From contig NZ_JAXEWM010000012.1 of assembly GCF_034113885.1 (NCBI RefSeq), positions 1 through 47,223 on the forward strand: a DNA stretch of 47,223 nucleotides, in the 5' to 3' direction. How positions within the stretch are numbered: the first letter of the stretch is position 1; each line of letters opens with the position of its first letter. The notes below the pieces were generated by a model. It saw only the letters and a list, made by a program, of their open reading frames with translations, was not told the DNA's origin and ran no database searches. Positions 22,309 to 31,222 of this stretch are shown piece by piece. Source of the DNA: Intestinibacter sp034113885. Lineage in GTDB: Bacteria > Bacillota > Clostridia > Peptostreptococcales > Peptostreptococcaceae. A program made the translations under genes and the position numbers.

Positions 22309-23433
22309 ATGACAATAGTAATTGCATTATTATTATTTGGTATAATTATCCTTATCCATGAATTTGGACATTTCTTATTGGCTAAGAAAAATGGGGTAAC
22401 TATCCATGAATTTTCAATAGGTATGGGACCTAAAATATACAGCAAGGAAAAAAACGGCACTGAATATTCAATAAGAATACTTCCAATAGGCGGATATGTA
22501 AGCATGGAGGGTGAAGAAGACGGATTTGATAGATCAGAGGAGGAAGATGATTTATCAGAAGAAAATGACTCAATCTATGAAAGTCTAGAAATTCAAGAAG
22601 ATAAAAGTAAAATATCAGATGAAATAGACGGTGAAGTCGCTATAAATGAAGGATCTTTTGCAGAAAAGACTATACTTCAAAGAGCTAGTATAATATTTGC
22701 AGGTCCGTTTTTTAACTTTTTAGGATGCATTGGATTTTTAGTAGCTTTATTTTTAATAATAGGAGTTCCTACAACTAAAGTCGGAACTTTAATCGACGAT
22801 GCCCCAGCAAAAGTAGCTGGAATAATGGTTGGCGATGAAATTAAATCTGTAAATGGACAAGAGGTCAGCTCGTCTACAGATATAACAGATATAATTTCAA
22901 CATCTAAAGGAAAAGAAGTAAAAGTTGTAGTTAATAGAGACGATAAGGACGTGGAATTCAATATAAATCCAGTATTTAACAAAGATACGCAGACTTATAT
23001 AATAGGTATAACATTTGATAGAACAAAAAATATAGTAAAATCATTTACAAATGCAGTTACAACTACATGGGATATAACTGTTCAAATGGTAGAATTTCTA
23101 GGTCAATTAGTGACAGGCAGAGTTGAAGGTGGAATTTCAAATTCTGTAGCGGGACCTGTTGGAGTAATAGGAATGGTTTCAGATGCTGCTAAGACAGGTA
23201 TAACTAATTTACTTTACTTAGGAGCAGTTATAAGCTTGAACCTTGGAATTATGAATCTAGTTCCATTTCCTGCACTAGATGGAGGAAGACTTCTTTTACT
23301 ATTAATAGAAGGGTTAAGAGGTGGAAAGAAATTAGATCCAAGTAAAGAGTCTATGATAAATATAGTTGGAATGAGTATTTTAATGGCGTTTATGTTGTTT
23401 ATAACATATAAGGATATTTTGAGATTATTTTAA
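22309..23433 (+). CDS. rseP: RIP metalloprotease RseP (site-2 protease)
   Basis: A 374-residue intramembrane zinc protease that cuts transmembrane anchors such as anti-sigma factors. The zinc site HEFGH lies in the first membrane segment (LIHEFGHFLLAKK), with the third ligand in NLVPFPALDGGRLL. A PDZ domain spans about 160-240. Residues about 67-106 form a strongly acidic insert (EEDGFDRSEEEDDLSEEND and on) between GGYVSMEG and the conserved GSFAEKTILQRASIIFAGP; this stretch is much shorter in most relatives known to me. The start is 12 bases after dxr, behind GGAAGGTGAATAT. Confidence 0.95.
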   Translation: MTIVIALLLFGIIILIHEFGHFLLAKKNGVTIHEFSIGMGPKIYSKEKNGTEYSIRILPIGGYVSMEGEEDGFDRSEEEDDLSEENDSIYESLEIQEDKSKISDEIDGEVAINEGSFAEKTILQRASIIFAGPFFNFLGCIGFLVALFLIIGVPTTKVGTLIDDAPAKVAGIMVGDEIKSVNGQEVSSSTDITDIISTSKGKEVKVVVNRDDKDVEFNINPVFNKDTQTYIIGITFDRTKNIVKSFTNAVTTTWDITVQMVEFLGQLVTGRVEGGISNSVAGPVGVIGMVSDAAKTGITNLLYLGAVISLNLGIMNLVPFPALDGGRLLLLLIEGLRGGKKLDPSKESMINIVGMSILMAFMLFITYKDILRLF

Positions 23434-23468
23434 TTAAATACAATTATATAAAAAGTAGAAGGTGAAGT

Positions 23469-24536
23469 ATGAGTTACGAAAGAAAATTAACAAGAGAAGT
23501 TAGGGTTGGAAATGTAAAAATTGGAGGAAACAATCCAATTTCAGTACAATCTATGACTAATACAGATACAAGAGACGTTGAAAAAACTGTAGAACAAATA
23601 AAAAGGCTTGAAAAAGCAGGATGCGATATAGTCAGAGTTGCAGTTGTAGATATGGACGCAGCTAAGAGTATATCAAAAATAAAAGAACAAATAAATATAC
23701 CTATAATAGCAGATATACATTTTGATTATAAATTAGCTCTAGAAGCTATAAATCAAGGTGTAGACGGTATAAGAATAAACCCAGGAAATATAGGTAGCAT
23801 AGATAGAGTAAGAGCAGTTGTAGAAAAATGTAAGGAAAGAGATCTAAAAATAAGAATAGGTGTAAATGGAGGTTCTCTTGAAAAGGAACTACTTAAAAAA
23901 TACGGCTCACCTACAGCAGAAGCACTAGTTGAAAGTGCTATGGGACATGTAAAAATACTTGAGGATTTAGATTTTCACAATATAGTTATATCTTTAAAAT
24001 CATCAAATATTTATACAGCAGTAGAAGCATACGAGCTTATGAGCCAAAAGGTAGACTATCCGCTTCATATAGGTATAACAGAAGCAGGTGGAGTTAGAGC
24101 AGGTACTATAAAATCTTCAATAGGTATAGGATCTTTACTTCTAAAGGGAATAGGAGACACTATGAGAATTTCTCTTACAGGAGATCCAGTAGAAGAAGTA
24201 AAGGTAGGTAAGGATATTCTTAGAAGCTTGAATTTATTAAACGACAAAATAAAAATAGTATCTTGTCCAACTTGCGGTAGATGCAATATCGACTTGATAA
24301 AAATCGCAAATGAAGTTGAAGAAAAAATACAAGACATAGACAAAAATATGACTGTCGCTATAATGGGATGTGTCGTAAATGGTCCTGGAGAGGCTAGAGA
24401 AGCAGACATAGGTATAGCTGGAGGTAAAGGTCAGGGAATTTTATTTAAAAAGGGAGAAACTATAAGAAAAATCCCAGCTGATAAATTAGTAGAAGAGCTA
24501 CTAGATGAAATAAATAAATTTGAAGTAGAGAAATAA
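23469..24536 (+). CDS. ispG: 4-hydroxy-3-methylbut-2-enyl diphosphate synthase (flavodoxin/ferredoxin)
   Basis: A 355-residue iron-sulfur enzyme of the MEP pathway that makes HMBPP. The N-terminal TIM barrel has ISVQSMTNTDTRDVEKT and ADIHFDYKLAL with GIRINPGNIG. The C-terminal half holds the 4Fe-4S ligands in SCPTCGRCNIDL and MGCVVNGPGEAREADIGI. The ribosome site is GAAGGTGAAGT, 35 bases after rseP. In many Clostridia polC comes next; here an AIM24 gene follows instead. Confidence 0.97.
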   Translation: MSYERKLTREVRVGNVKIGGNNPISVQSMTNTDTRDVEKTVEQIKRLEKAGCDIVRVAVVDMDAAKSISKIKEQINIPIIADIHFDYKLALEAINQGVDGIRINPGNIGSIDRVRAVVEKCKERDLKIRIGVNGGSLEKELLKKYGSPTAEALVESAMGHVKILEDLDFHNIVISLKSSNIYTAVEAYELMSQKVDYPLHIGITEAGGVRAGTIKSSIGIGSLLLKGIGDTMRISLTGDPVEEVKVGKDILRSLNLLNDKIKIVSCPTCGRCNIDLIKIANEVEEKIQDIDKNMTVAIMGCVVNGPGEAREADIGIAGGKGQGILFKKGETIRKIPADKLVEELLDEINKFEVEK

Positions 24537-24566
24537 TTCAGATGTTTTAGTAAAATAGGGGGATAT

Positions 24567-25232
24567 ATGCTTAAATTTGATGTAACTAATGAATTGATGT
24601 GTATAGTAAAAGGTAGCGGAAGATTTTATGCTAAAAAAGGTTCTATGGTGGCTTACAAAGGTGATTTTAGATTTGAAAAGCTATTATTAGGACCAAATAA
24701 CGGTGGAGGTCTAGGAGGAGCTCTTATTGGACATCTTCAAAGACGTTTGACAGGTGAAAATGTGCCTATAATGTCTGTAGAGGGAAGAGGAGAAGTCTAT
24801 TTAGCTGAAAACGCATACCATGTAGACGTTGTACATTTAGAGCCAGGTGATGCGATAAATGTAGAAAGTGAAAATTTGCTTGCATTTACAGAGGAGCTTA
24901 CATATTCAACTACTTTTGTAGGTTCTGGTGTATTATCTCAGAGAGGTTTATTTTCTACATATTTAAAAAACAATACAAATTCAGTCCAAGATGTGGCTAT
25001 AATAACAGATGGAAACCCACTTATAATAGAAGCACCTTGCTGTGTGGATCCAGATGCAGTAGTAGCTTGGACAGGCAGAAAGCCAGAAGCCAGAGTTGCT
25101 CAATTGTCGTGGAAAACTTTTATAGGACAGACATCTGGAGAATCATATCATCTTCAGTTTAGTGAACCTGGACAGCTTGTGATAATCCAGCCATCAGAGA
25201 GACTTTCAGGATTGAATATATCGATTGATTAA
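24567..25232 (+). CDS. AIM24/TIGR00266 family protein
   Basis: A 221-residue protein of the AIM24 family, a TRAP-like beta-sandwich fold of unknown biochemical role in bacteria. Recognisable parts are the Gly-rich loop NNGGGLGGALIGHLQRRLTG at about 48-67, VVHLEPGDAINVESENLLAF and the late GESYHLQFSEPGQLVIIQPS. It has no membrane segment. The start follows AGGGGGATAT, 30 bases after ispG, so it may share that transcript. A bidirectional terminator follows. Confidence 0.88.
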   Translation: MLKFDVTNELMCIVKGSGRFYAKKGSMVAYKGDFRFEKLLLGPNNGGGLGGALIGHLQRRLTGENVPIMSVEGRGEVYLAENAYHVDVVHLEPGDAINVESENLLAFTEELTYSTTFVGSGVLSQRGLFSTYLKNNTNSVQDVAIITDGNPLIIEAPCCVDPDAVVAWTGRKPEARVAQLSWKTFIGQTSGESYHLQFSEPGQLVIIQPSERLSGLNISID

Positions 25233-25243
25233 GTTGAAATTAT

Positions 25244-25284
25244 AAAAAGGGACTAGTTTAATAACTTTAAACTGTCCCTTTTTT
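25244..25284. terminator. bidirectional rho-independent terminator
   Basis: AAAAAGGGAC pairs with GTCCCTTTTT, extended by an inner AGTTTAA/TTAAACT helix. T runs exist on both strands and end the two convergent genes. Confidence 0.92.
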
Positions 25285-25286
25285 GA

Positions 25287-26237
25287 TTAGAATAAGTATT
25301 CTTTTATTTGCTCTTCTGTAATATTTGCACCGCAAATTACTACAGCGACTGTTTTTCCTTTGAAATAATCTTTATTTCCTAAAATAGCAGCAATTCCTAC
25401 AGAGCTAGAAGGCTCTACAACTATTGAAGCGTTTGTATGTAAAAGCTTCATAGCATCTACGATTTCTTCTTCTCCAACTTTGATAACCTTATCTACAGTT
25501 ATTTTCATCTCTTCTAAAACTTCGGGAATTGGATTTCTGATGGCTATTCCATCGGCTATAGTATCGATTGATTCTGAATTTATTAAACAGTTTTTTTTAA
25601 AGGATTCGGACATAGCTGGAGCACCCTTTGCAACGACACCGATAACTTCTGTGCTAGGTGAGTATTCTTTTATACATCTAGCGACTCCAGTGAGAAGGCC
25701 TCCATTTCCAAGAGCAACTAGGACAGCATCTAGAGTAGTATCTAGCTTTAGAAGCTCCATACCTATAGTACCTGCGCCTTCACATGTTTCTACGTCTAAG
25801 CTATCTTCAATTAAATCGAATTTATTTTTTAATGCATATTCTTTTGCAAAAATTCTAGCATCATCAAAGTCATCGCCTTTTAATATAACCTCGGCACCTA
25901 GAGATTTCATACGTTCGATTTTTAAAGGGTTTGCATTTTTGCTTGCAAATATTATGGATTTTATATTTTTTTTGGTGCAGGCATATGCGACGGCTTGACC
26001 TAGATTTCCGGCACTAGCGCAGACTAAAGTAGAGCCCTCCTTTAATTTAGATACATAATTAAATGCGCTTCTACCTTTGAAGCAACGTATAGGATTTAGA
26101 GTTTCCACTTTTAAAATAGTTTTGCACCCTAGGATTTCACTTAAAGGGTCGCATATGAATTGTGGCGTATTTAAAAATACAGGGTCAATATTATCAAATG
26201 CATTTTTTATGTTTTCAATGCTTAATCTACTTTTCAC
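25287..26237 (-). CDS. threonine dehydratase-like PLP enzyme (fold type II)
   Basis: A 316-residue pyridoxal-phosphate enzyme similar to catabolic threonine/serine ammonia-lyases, which form 2-oxobutyrate or pyruvate and ammonia. The PLP lysine is in RCFKGRSA (about residue 54). Other motifs are CASAGNLGQAVAYAC, the phosphate loop GNGGLLTGVA and the late VVICGANI. There is no C-terminal ACT domain, so it is not the isoleucine-regulated biosynthetic form. The start is GTG, 7 bases after AAAGGAGACGATATA. It is a single gene; related fold-II lyases with other substrates (serine, diaminopropionate) cannot be excluded. Confidence 0.82.
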   Translation of the reverse strand: MKSRLSIENIKNAFDNIDPVFLNTPQFICDPLSEILGCKTILKVETLNPIRCFKGRSAFNYVSKLKEGSTLVCASAGNLGQAVAYACTKKNIKSIIFASKNANPLKIERMKSLGAEVILKGDDFDDARIFAKEYALKNKFDLIEDSLDVETCEGAGTIGMELLKLDTTLDAVLVALGNGGLLTGVARCIKEYSPSTEVIGVVAKGAPAMSESFKKNCLINSESIDTIADGIAIRNPIPEVLEEMKITVDKVIKVGEEEIVDAMKLLHTNASIVVEPSSSVGIAAILGNKDYFKGKTVAVVICGANITEEQIKEYLF

Positions 26238-26410
26238 TATATCGTCTCCTTTTTTTATTTAGATATTTATTATATTATAGCAAAAGAATGTTTTATTTAT
26301 ATATTAAATAATATTTAAAGGAAAATTTTTGAAAAAGTTAATATTCACGTAATATTTATAAATTATTATATATAATATAAAGGATATGGCATTTATTTTA
26401 GATACATAAA

Positions 26411-26427
26411 TGTTACAAAAGTGTAAA
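26411..26427 (+). promoter_or_regulatory. WalR-type box abutting the opuC promoter
   Basis: TGTTAC-AAAAG-TGTAAA, an exact fit to TGTWAH-N5-TGTWAH, on the plus strand and directly next to the -35 element. Unlike the others it fronts a transport operon. Confidence 0.5.
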
Positions 26428-26456
26428 TTGTTAGAAAACTAATTATATGTTATTAT
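26428..26456 (+). promoter_or_regulatory. promoter of the OpuC-type operon
   Basis: TTGTTA, a 17-base spacer and TATTAT with an extended TG. A dyad, TTACAAC with GTTGTAA, lies in the leader at about 26470-26494 and could be an operator or hairpin. Confidence 0.75.
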
Positions 26457-26509
26457 AACAATAAACAACTTACAACCTTATATTAAGTTGTAAAAAGGAG
26501 GCTTGGAAT

Positions 26510-27646
26510 ATGATTGAAATCAAGAATATTACAAAAACTGTAGGGGAAAAGGTTATACTAGATGATATTTCTCTGACTATTGAAAGTGGCAGCTTTGTAG
26601 TTTTAATTGGACCATCAGGATGTGGTAAGACTACTACATTGAAGCTTTTAAATAAGCTTATAGAGCCTTCGAGTGGAGAAATATATATAGACGGAAAGCC
26701 TATATCAAAAGAAGATCCTATTAAATTAAGAAGAAATATAGGATATGTAATACAAAATATAGGGCTATTTCCTCACTTAACAATAAAGGAAAACATCGAA
26801 TTAATTCCAAAATTAAAGGGTGAAAAGAGCGAAGAGGAAATAAGCGAAAATACAGAAAGACTTATAAAAATGGTTGGACTTGATCCAGATGATTTTTTAT
26901 ACAAATATCCTACTGAATTAAGTGGTGGTCAGCAACAGAGAATAGGTGTTATAAGAGCTCTTGCTACAGATGCAGAAATAATACTTATGGATGAGCCATT
27001 TAGTGCACTAGATCCTATTACAAGAACTCAATTACAGGAATCTCTATACCAGCTTCAACAGGATCTCAAAAAGACCATAATATTTGTAACACACGATATG
27101 GATGAAGCTTTAAAGCTAGCAGATAAAATATGTATTATGAAGGATGGAAAGATACAGCAATATGATACGGCAGAAAATTTACTAAAACACCCAGCAAATG
27201 AATTTGTAAAAAACTTTATAGGTAGTGACAGATTGTGGAGTGCTCCAGAATATATAAAGGCAAAAGATATAATGATACAAAATCCTGTAAAGGCTATAGA
27301 GACGAGAACTGTAATACAGGCTATGGAAATAATGAGAACAAATAAAGTAGATAGTTTACTAGTGGTAGATAAAAATAATTTACTAGTAGGAATATTAACA
27401 GTAAAAGAACTGAGAAAAAATGGAATTCAAGATTATTACATATACAAGGTTATGAATAAAAACCCTCTATATATAGATGAAGACAGCAATTTAATAGAGA
27501 TATTAGACATTATGAATAGAGAAAAGGTAGGGCATATTCCTGTAGTGTCTAAAGACAAAAGACTAGTAGGTTTGATAACGAGAAGTAGTTTACTTTCTGT
27601 TTTAAGTGAACAATTCTTAGAAATGGAGGTGAATGTCCTTGGATAA
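26510..27646 (+). CDS. glycine betaine/carnitine/choline ABC transporter ATPase (OpuCA/ProV-like)
   Basis: A 378-residue ATPase of the quaternary-amine uptake group. The ABC domain has Walker A GPSGCGKTTT, Q-loop VIQNIGLFPHLT, signature LSGGQQQRIGV, Walker B ILMDEPFSALDP and the switch His in VTHDMDEA. From about residue 250 two CBS domains follow (IMIQNPVKAIETRTVIQAME and MNKNPLYIDEDSNLIEI); in OpuA-type systems these sense ionic strength. It overlaps the permease-binding protein gene. The ribosome site is AAAAGGAGGCTTGGAAT. Confidence 0.93.
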   Translation: MIEIKNITKTVGEKVILDDISLTIESGSFVVLIGPSGCGKTTTLKLLNKLIEPSSGEIYIDGKPISKEDPIKLRRNIGYVIQNIGLFPHLTIKENIELIPKLKGEKSEEEISENTERLIKMVGLDPDDFLYKYPTELSGGQQQRIGVIRALATDAEIILMDEPFSALDPITRTQLQESLYQLQQDLKKTIIFVTHDMDEALKLADKICIMKDGKIQQYDTAENLLKHPANEFVKNFIGSDRLWSAPEYIKAKDIMIQNPVKAIETRTVIQAMEIMRTNKVDSLLVVDKNNLLVGILTVKELRKNGIQDYYIYKVMNKNPLYIDEDSNLIEILDIMNREKVGHIPVVSKDKRLVGLITRSSLLSVLSEQFLEMEVNVLG

Positions 27647-29231
27647 TTTCGTAAATTACCTAGTGACTGAAAAGGCAAAAATATTGAGCTTATTAGCTCA
27701 GCATGTTGAATTGACAGTTGTTGCTATAATTTTAGCAATACTTATAGGTGTTCCTTTGGGAATATTTATATCACACTTTAAATCAGTTAGAAAATATGTA
27801 TTAGGAGTTATAAATGTAGTTCAAGCAGTACCATCGATGGCATTTTTAGGGCTATTAGTTCCTGTTTTAGGAATAGGTAGTACACCAGCTATATTTATGG
27901 TAATTTTATATTCATTGCTTCCTATTGTTAAAAATACGTGTACTGGAATAACTGGAATCGACAAGGGAATTATTGAATCGGCGACAGGAATAGGACTAAC
28001 ACCAAGACAGATACTTTTTAAAATACAATTGCCACTTGCATTACCTGTAATTATGGCTGGTGTTAGAATATCAGCAGTATCTGCAGTGGGTCTTATGACT
28101 TTATCTGCATTTGTCGGAGCTGGAGGACTTGGATATCTAGTATTTTCAGGTGTACAAACTGTAAATAACACTATGATTTTAGCGGGTGCAATACCAGCTT
28201 GTATATTGGCGTTATGTGTAGATTTTATATTCTCAAAAATTGAAATAGTAGCTACACCAACTGGAATAACTCAAAATAAGAGTAAAAAAGCTAGAAAAGA
28301 AAAAGAATACAGAGATCCTAAATATAAAGCTAGAAGAAACAAGGTAATAGGAGTTGCAACAGCATTAGTGCTTTTATTTATAGGATGTGGAAGATATTTC
28401 TATTCTAGCTTTGCCGAGAAAGAAACTATAGTTGTAGGCTCTAAGGATTACACAGAACAATTAATTCTTGGGAATATGTATGCTGATTTATTAGAAGAAT
28501 ACACAGATTACAATGTAGAGAGAAAATTAAACTTGGGGACTACTGTACTTTGGAACTCAATGGTAGAAAAGGAAGTAGACGTATGTGTAGATTATACAGG
28601 TACAATTTTAGTAAACATAATGAAGGAGCAGCCCAATGGAACTTCAGATGACGTGTACAATCATGTAAAGGAATGTATATCTAAAAATTACGATCTACAA
28701 TTACTAGACCCACTTGGATTTAATAATACATATACATTAGCTATGGAACAAGATGTAGCCAAAAAGTACAATATAAATACTTATTCTGACTTGGCGAAAT
28801 ACTCAGATGAGTTTGTATTATCACCTACACTAGCTTTTGAAAATAGAGATGATGGTCTTCCTGGGTTAGAAGAAGCTTATAATATGAATTTTAAAGATGT
28901 AAAATCTATGGATGGATCTTTGAGATATCAAGCTCTTACAAGTGGAAAGGCTCAAGTAATCGATGCCTTTTCTACAGATGGACTTTTAGAAAAATTTGAC
29001 TTAAAAGTATTAGAGGATGATAAGAATTATTTTCCACCATATTATGCAGCTCCAGTAGTAAATAAGGATATTTTAGAAAAATACCCAGAGTTAGAAGAAA
29101 TATTAAATAAATTATCAGGCCAAATAGACGAAGAAACTATGATTAAGTTAAACTATAAGGTCGATGAATTGGGACAATCCCCAGAAAAGGTTGCACATGA
29201 TTTTTTAGTGGAAAAGAATTTAATTAAATAA
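27639..29231 (+). CDS. fused permease and substrate-binding protein of the OpuC-type transporter
   Basis: A 530-residue fusion. The TTG at 27639 is chosen, 7 bases after GGAGGTG; the ATG at 27633 is too near that site. It overlaps the ATPase gene by 8 bases. Residues about 20-210 are the permease, with five or six membrane segments and the EAA-type loop GIDKGIIESATGIGLTPRQI. A basic linker (KSKKARKEKEYR) and one more membrane segment precede the OpuAC-type binding domain at about 263-528 (VVGSKDYTEQLILGNMYADL). With the ATPase this is a complete importer for compatible solutes such as glycine betaine, carnitine or choline. The exact ligand cannot be read from sequence. Confidence 0.93.
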   Translation: MDNFVNYLVTEKAKILSLLAQHVELTVVAIILAILIGVPLGIFISHFKSVRKYVLGVINVVQAVPSMAFLGLLVPVLGIGSTPAIFMVILYSLLPIVKNTCTGITGIDKGIIESATGIGLTPRQILFKIQLPLALPVIMAGVRISAVSAVGLMTLSAFVGAGGLGYLVFSGVQTVNNTMILAGAIPACILALCVDFIFSKIEIVATPTGITQNKSKKARKEKEYRDPKYKARRNKVIGVATALVLLFIGCGRYFYSSFAEKETIVVGSKDYTEQLILGNMYADLLEEYTDYNVERKLNLGTTVLWNSMVEKEVDVCVDYTGTILVNIMKEQPNGTSDDVYNHVKECISKNYDLQLLDPLGFNNTYTLAMEQDVAKKYNINTYSDLAKYSDEFVLSPTLAFENRDDGLPGLEEAYNMNFKDVKSMDGSLRYQALTSGKAQVIDAFSTDGLLEKFDLKVLEDDKNYFPPYYAAPVVNKDILEKYPELEEILNKLSGQIDEETMIKLNYKVDELGQSPEKVAHDFLVEKNLIK

Positions 29232-29244
29232 TAAATAAAAAAAT

Positions 29245-29283
29245 AAGTTGTTAATTAAAGAAATTTAATTAGCAACTTTTTTT
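29245..29283 (+). terminator. rho-independent terminator after the OpuC-type operon
   Basis: AAGTTGTTAATTAAA pairs with TTTAATTAGCAACTT with one mismatch and is followed by seven T. Confidence 0.92.
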
Positions 29284-29423
29284 AGTTGATTTTTGAAAGG
29301 ACGCTTTTATATGTGTATTATTTTATATTTTAGTATATTTATTCGACAAAAAAATTAAAACTAAATATGCAATTTATATAATAATAATTATAAAACAATT
29401 ATATATTTATAACTATTATTACA

Positions 29424-29467
29424 ATAAAAAAACTTTTCAAAAGATAAGTCCATCTAAAAGAAAAGTT
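29424..29467 (-). terminator. minus-strand rho-independent terminator
   Basis: On the minus strand AACTTTTC and GAAAAGTT form an 8-bp stem followed by seven T. No minus-strand protein gene lies upstream, which points to an RNA transcript. Confidence 0.6.
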
Positions 29468-29600
29468 GCTATATTTCACAAAAATAGCGTGAAATCATAT
29501 TATAGAACTAATTTCCTTTCAGATTAGAATGATCTTTTCTGGTAGGCATAAATAGCTTGATTTTAAAACGATTCTAGCTAAAGAAATCTCTAGCATAGAA
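29424..29600 (-). ncRNA. candidate small RNA
   Basis: This 450-base spacer (29284-29732) has no plausible protein gene. On the minus strand it holds a possible promoter (TTGTAT at 29631-29636, 18 bases, TAATAT at 29607-29612), several short hairpins (for example ATTTCAC with GTGAAAT at 29473-29495) and the terminator at 29424-29467. A transcript would be about 175 bases. The open frames within it are under 26 codons and lack ribosome sites. Function and family are unknown. Confidence 0.35.
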
Positions 29601-29732
29601 AATTCTATATTATTATTGTAGTATAATTATATACAAAAATCTACATTATCATCAAAATATTTTCCAAAAATTTACAAAATGATGTATAATATATCTATAA
29701 AACAAAATACGACAAATAATATAGGGGGATAT

Positions 29733-30503
29733 ATGATTAAAAAAATTCACGATAAATTAAAAGGATATTATATTTTTTTGTTGATTTTTATATTATGGGT
29801 TGTAGTATGTAAAATAGGTGTTTGGAATGAATACATATTACCTACGCCACAAAAGGTATTCGATACATTTAAGAATATGATTTTAAATGGGTCTATTTTC
29901 AAAAATGTTTTAGTAAGCTTGAAGAGAATTTTTATAGGATTTTTTATAAGTTCTGTACTTGCTATACCTCTTGGCATGCTATTTGGATGTAAGCAAAAGC
30001 TTTATAAATTTTTTAAACCTCTATTAGAATTTATGAGAAGTACTCCACCTCTAGCCTTAATTCCTATGCTTATATTGTGGTTTGGAATAGGTGAAAAATC
30101 AAAGATTATAATTATCGTATTAGCATCTTTTTTCCCGATATTTTTAAATACTCTAAGTGGTATAAAAAACTGCGATATAAAGTTAATTGAGGTGGGGAAA
30201 GCGTTTGATTTTACAAAATTAGAGATATTTATAAAAATAATAATTCCAAATGCTTTAGTCGATATATTTGTAGGACTTAATTTAGGCCTTGGATACAGCT
30301 TTAGAGCTATTATAGGAGCTGAATTAGTTGCAGCATCTAGTGGACTAGGGTATTTGATATCAGATGGTAGATCTATGTCTAGAACAGACGTTGTATTAGT
30401 TGGGATATTGATAATAGGATTTTTAGGTATAATAAGTGAATTTATATTTAGAAAAATAATAAAAAAAGTAAGTAGAGGAAAGCAGGTAAATTTCGATGAT
30501 TAA
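29733..30503 (+). CDS. ABC transporter permease, nitrate/sulfonate/taurine type
   Basis: A 256-residue permease of the SsuC/TauC/ThiX class. The ATG at 29733 follows ATAGGGGGATAT; a longer frame from 29679 overlaps a TATAAT at 29685-29690, probably the promoter, and is rejected. It has about six membrane segments, the loop FMRSTPPLALIPMLILWFGIG and the EAA-type sequence EVGKAFDFTKLEIFIKIIIP. It overlaps the ATPase gene by 8 bases. With the following ATPase and lipoprotein it forms a complete importer, probably for a small sulfonate, nitrate-like or thiamine-precursor molecule. Confidence 0.9.
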   Translation: MIKKIHDKLKGYYIFLLIFILWVVVCKIGVWNEYILPTPQKVFDTFKNMILNGSIFKNVLVSLKRIFIGFFISSVLAIPLGMLFGCKQKLYKFFKPLLEFMRSTPPLALIPMLILWFGIGEKSKIIIIVLASFFPIFLNTLSGIKNCDIKLIEVGKAFDFTKLEIFIKIIIPNALVDIFVGLNLGLGYSFRAIIGAELVAASSGLGYLISDGRSMSRTDVVLVGILIIGFLGIISEFIFRKIIKKVSRGKQVNFDD

Positions 30504-31221
30504 GACGGGATTTGTGATTAAAAATTTATATAAAAAATTTTTTATTGAAGATGAAGAGCATATCGTTTTTTCTGATATATCCTTGGAGATACATGGAGAT
30601 AAAATAACAGTTATATTAGGAGAAAGTGGATGTGGAAAGACTACTTTGCTTAGAATTTTATCTAACCTAGATACTGCAGATAGTGGAGAAGTCGTGTATA
30701 TAAAGGATGGTAAAAAAATAACTCCAAAGGTCGGAGTTGTATTTCAGGAAAGTAGATTGATGCCTTGGCTTACAGTCAGCGAAAATATATCATTTCACTC
30801 AAAAAATATGGATAAAGAGATTTTAAACAAATATTTATCTATGATGAAGCTTGAAAAATTTAAAAATAGCTATCCAAATGAATTATCTGGTGGCATGGCA
30901 AATAGAGTCAGCATTGCTAGGGCATTATCTTATAATCCAGATATACTTTTGATGGACGAGCCTTTTGCGCCGCTCGATTATTTTACGAGAAGAAAAATGC
31001 AAAGAGAGGTCGTAAATATACATCAGAGTACAAAAAAGGGAGTTATATTTGTAACTCACAATATAGACGAGGCTCTTACTATTGCAGATAAGATTTTAGT
31101 TATAAAAAGGGATAAGACTATAAAGGAATTTTTTATTGAGGAGGACTATAATAGGGATTTAAGTGATTCTTATTATATAGATTTAAAAAAAATTATTTTA
31201 AATGAATTGGGGGAAAAATAA
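30496..31221 (+). CDS. ABC transporter ATPase, nitrate/sulfonate/taurine type
   Basis: A 241-residue ATPase of the SsuB/TauB class that powers the adjacent permease. Walker A is GESGCGKTT, the Q-loop is VFQESRLMPWLTV, the signature is LSGGMANRVSIARAL, Walker B is LLMDEPFAPLD and the switch His is in VTHNIDEAL. The signature has GGMANR where GGQQQR is common, as is usual in this class. The start overlaps the permease stop, so translation is probably coupled. Confidence 0.93.
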   Translation: MIKTGFVIKNLYKKFFIEDEEHIVFSDISLEIHGDKITVILGESGCGKTTLLRILSNLDTADSGEVVYIKDGKKITPKVGVVFQESRLMPWLTVSENISFHSKNMDKEILNKYLSMMKLEKFKNSYPNELSGGMANRVSIARALSYNPDILLMDEPFAPLDYFTRRKMQREVVNIHQSTKKGVIFVTHNIDEALTIADKILVIKRDKTIKEFFIEEDYNRDLSDSYYIDLKKIILNELGEK

Positions 31222-31222
31222 C

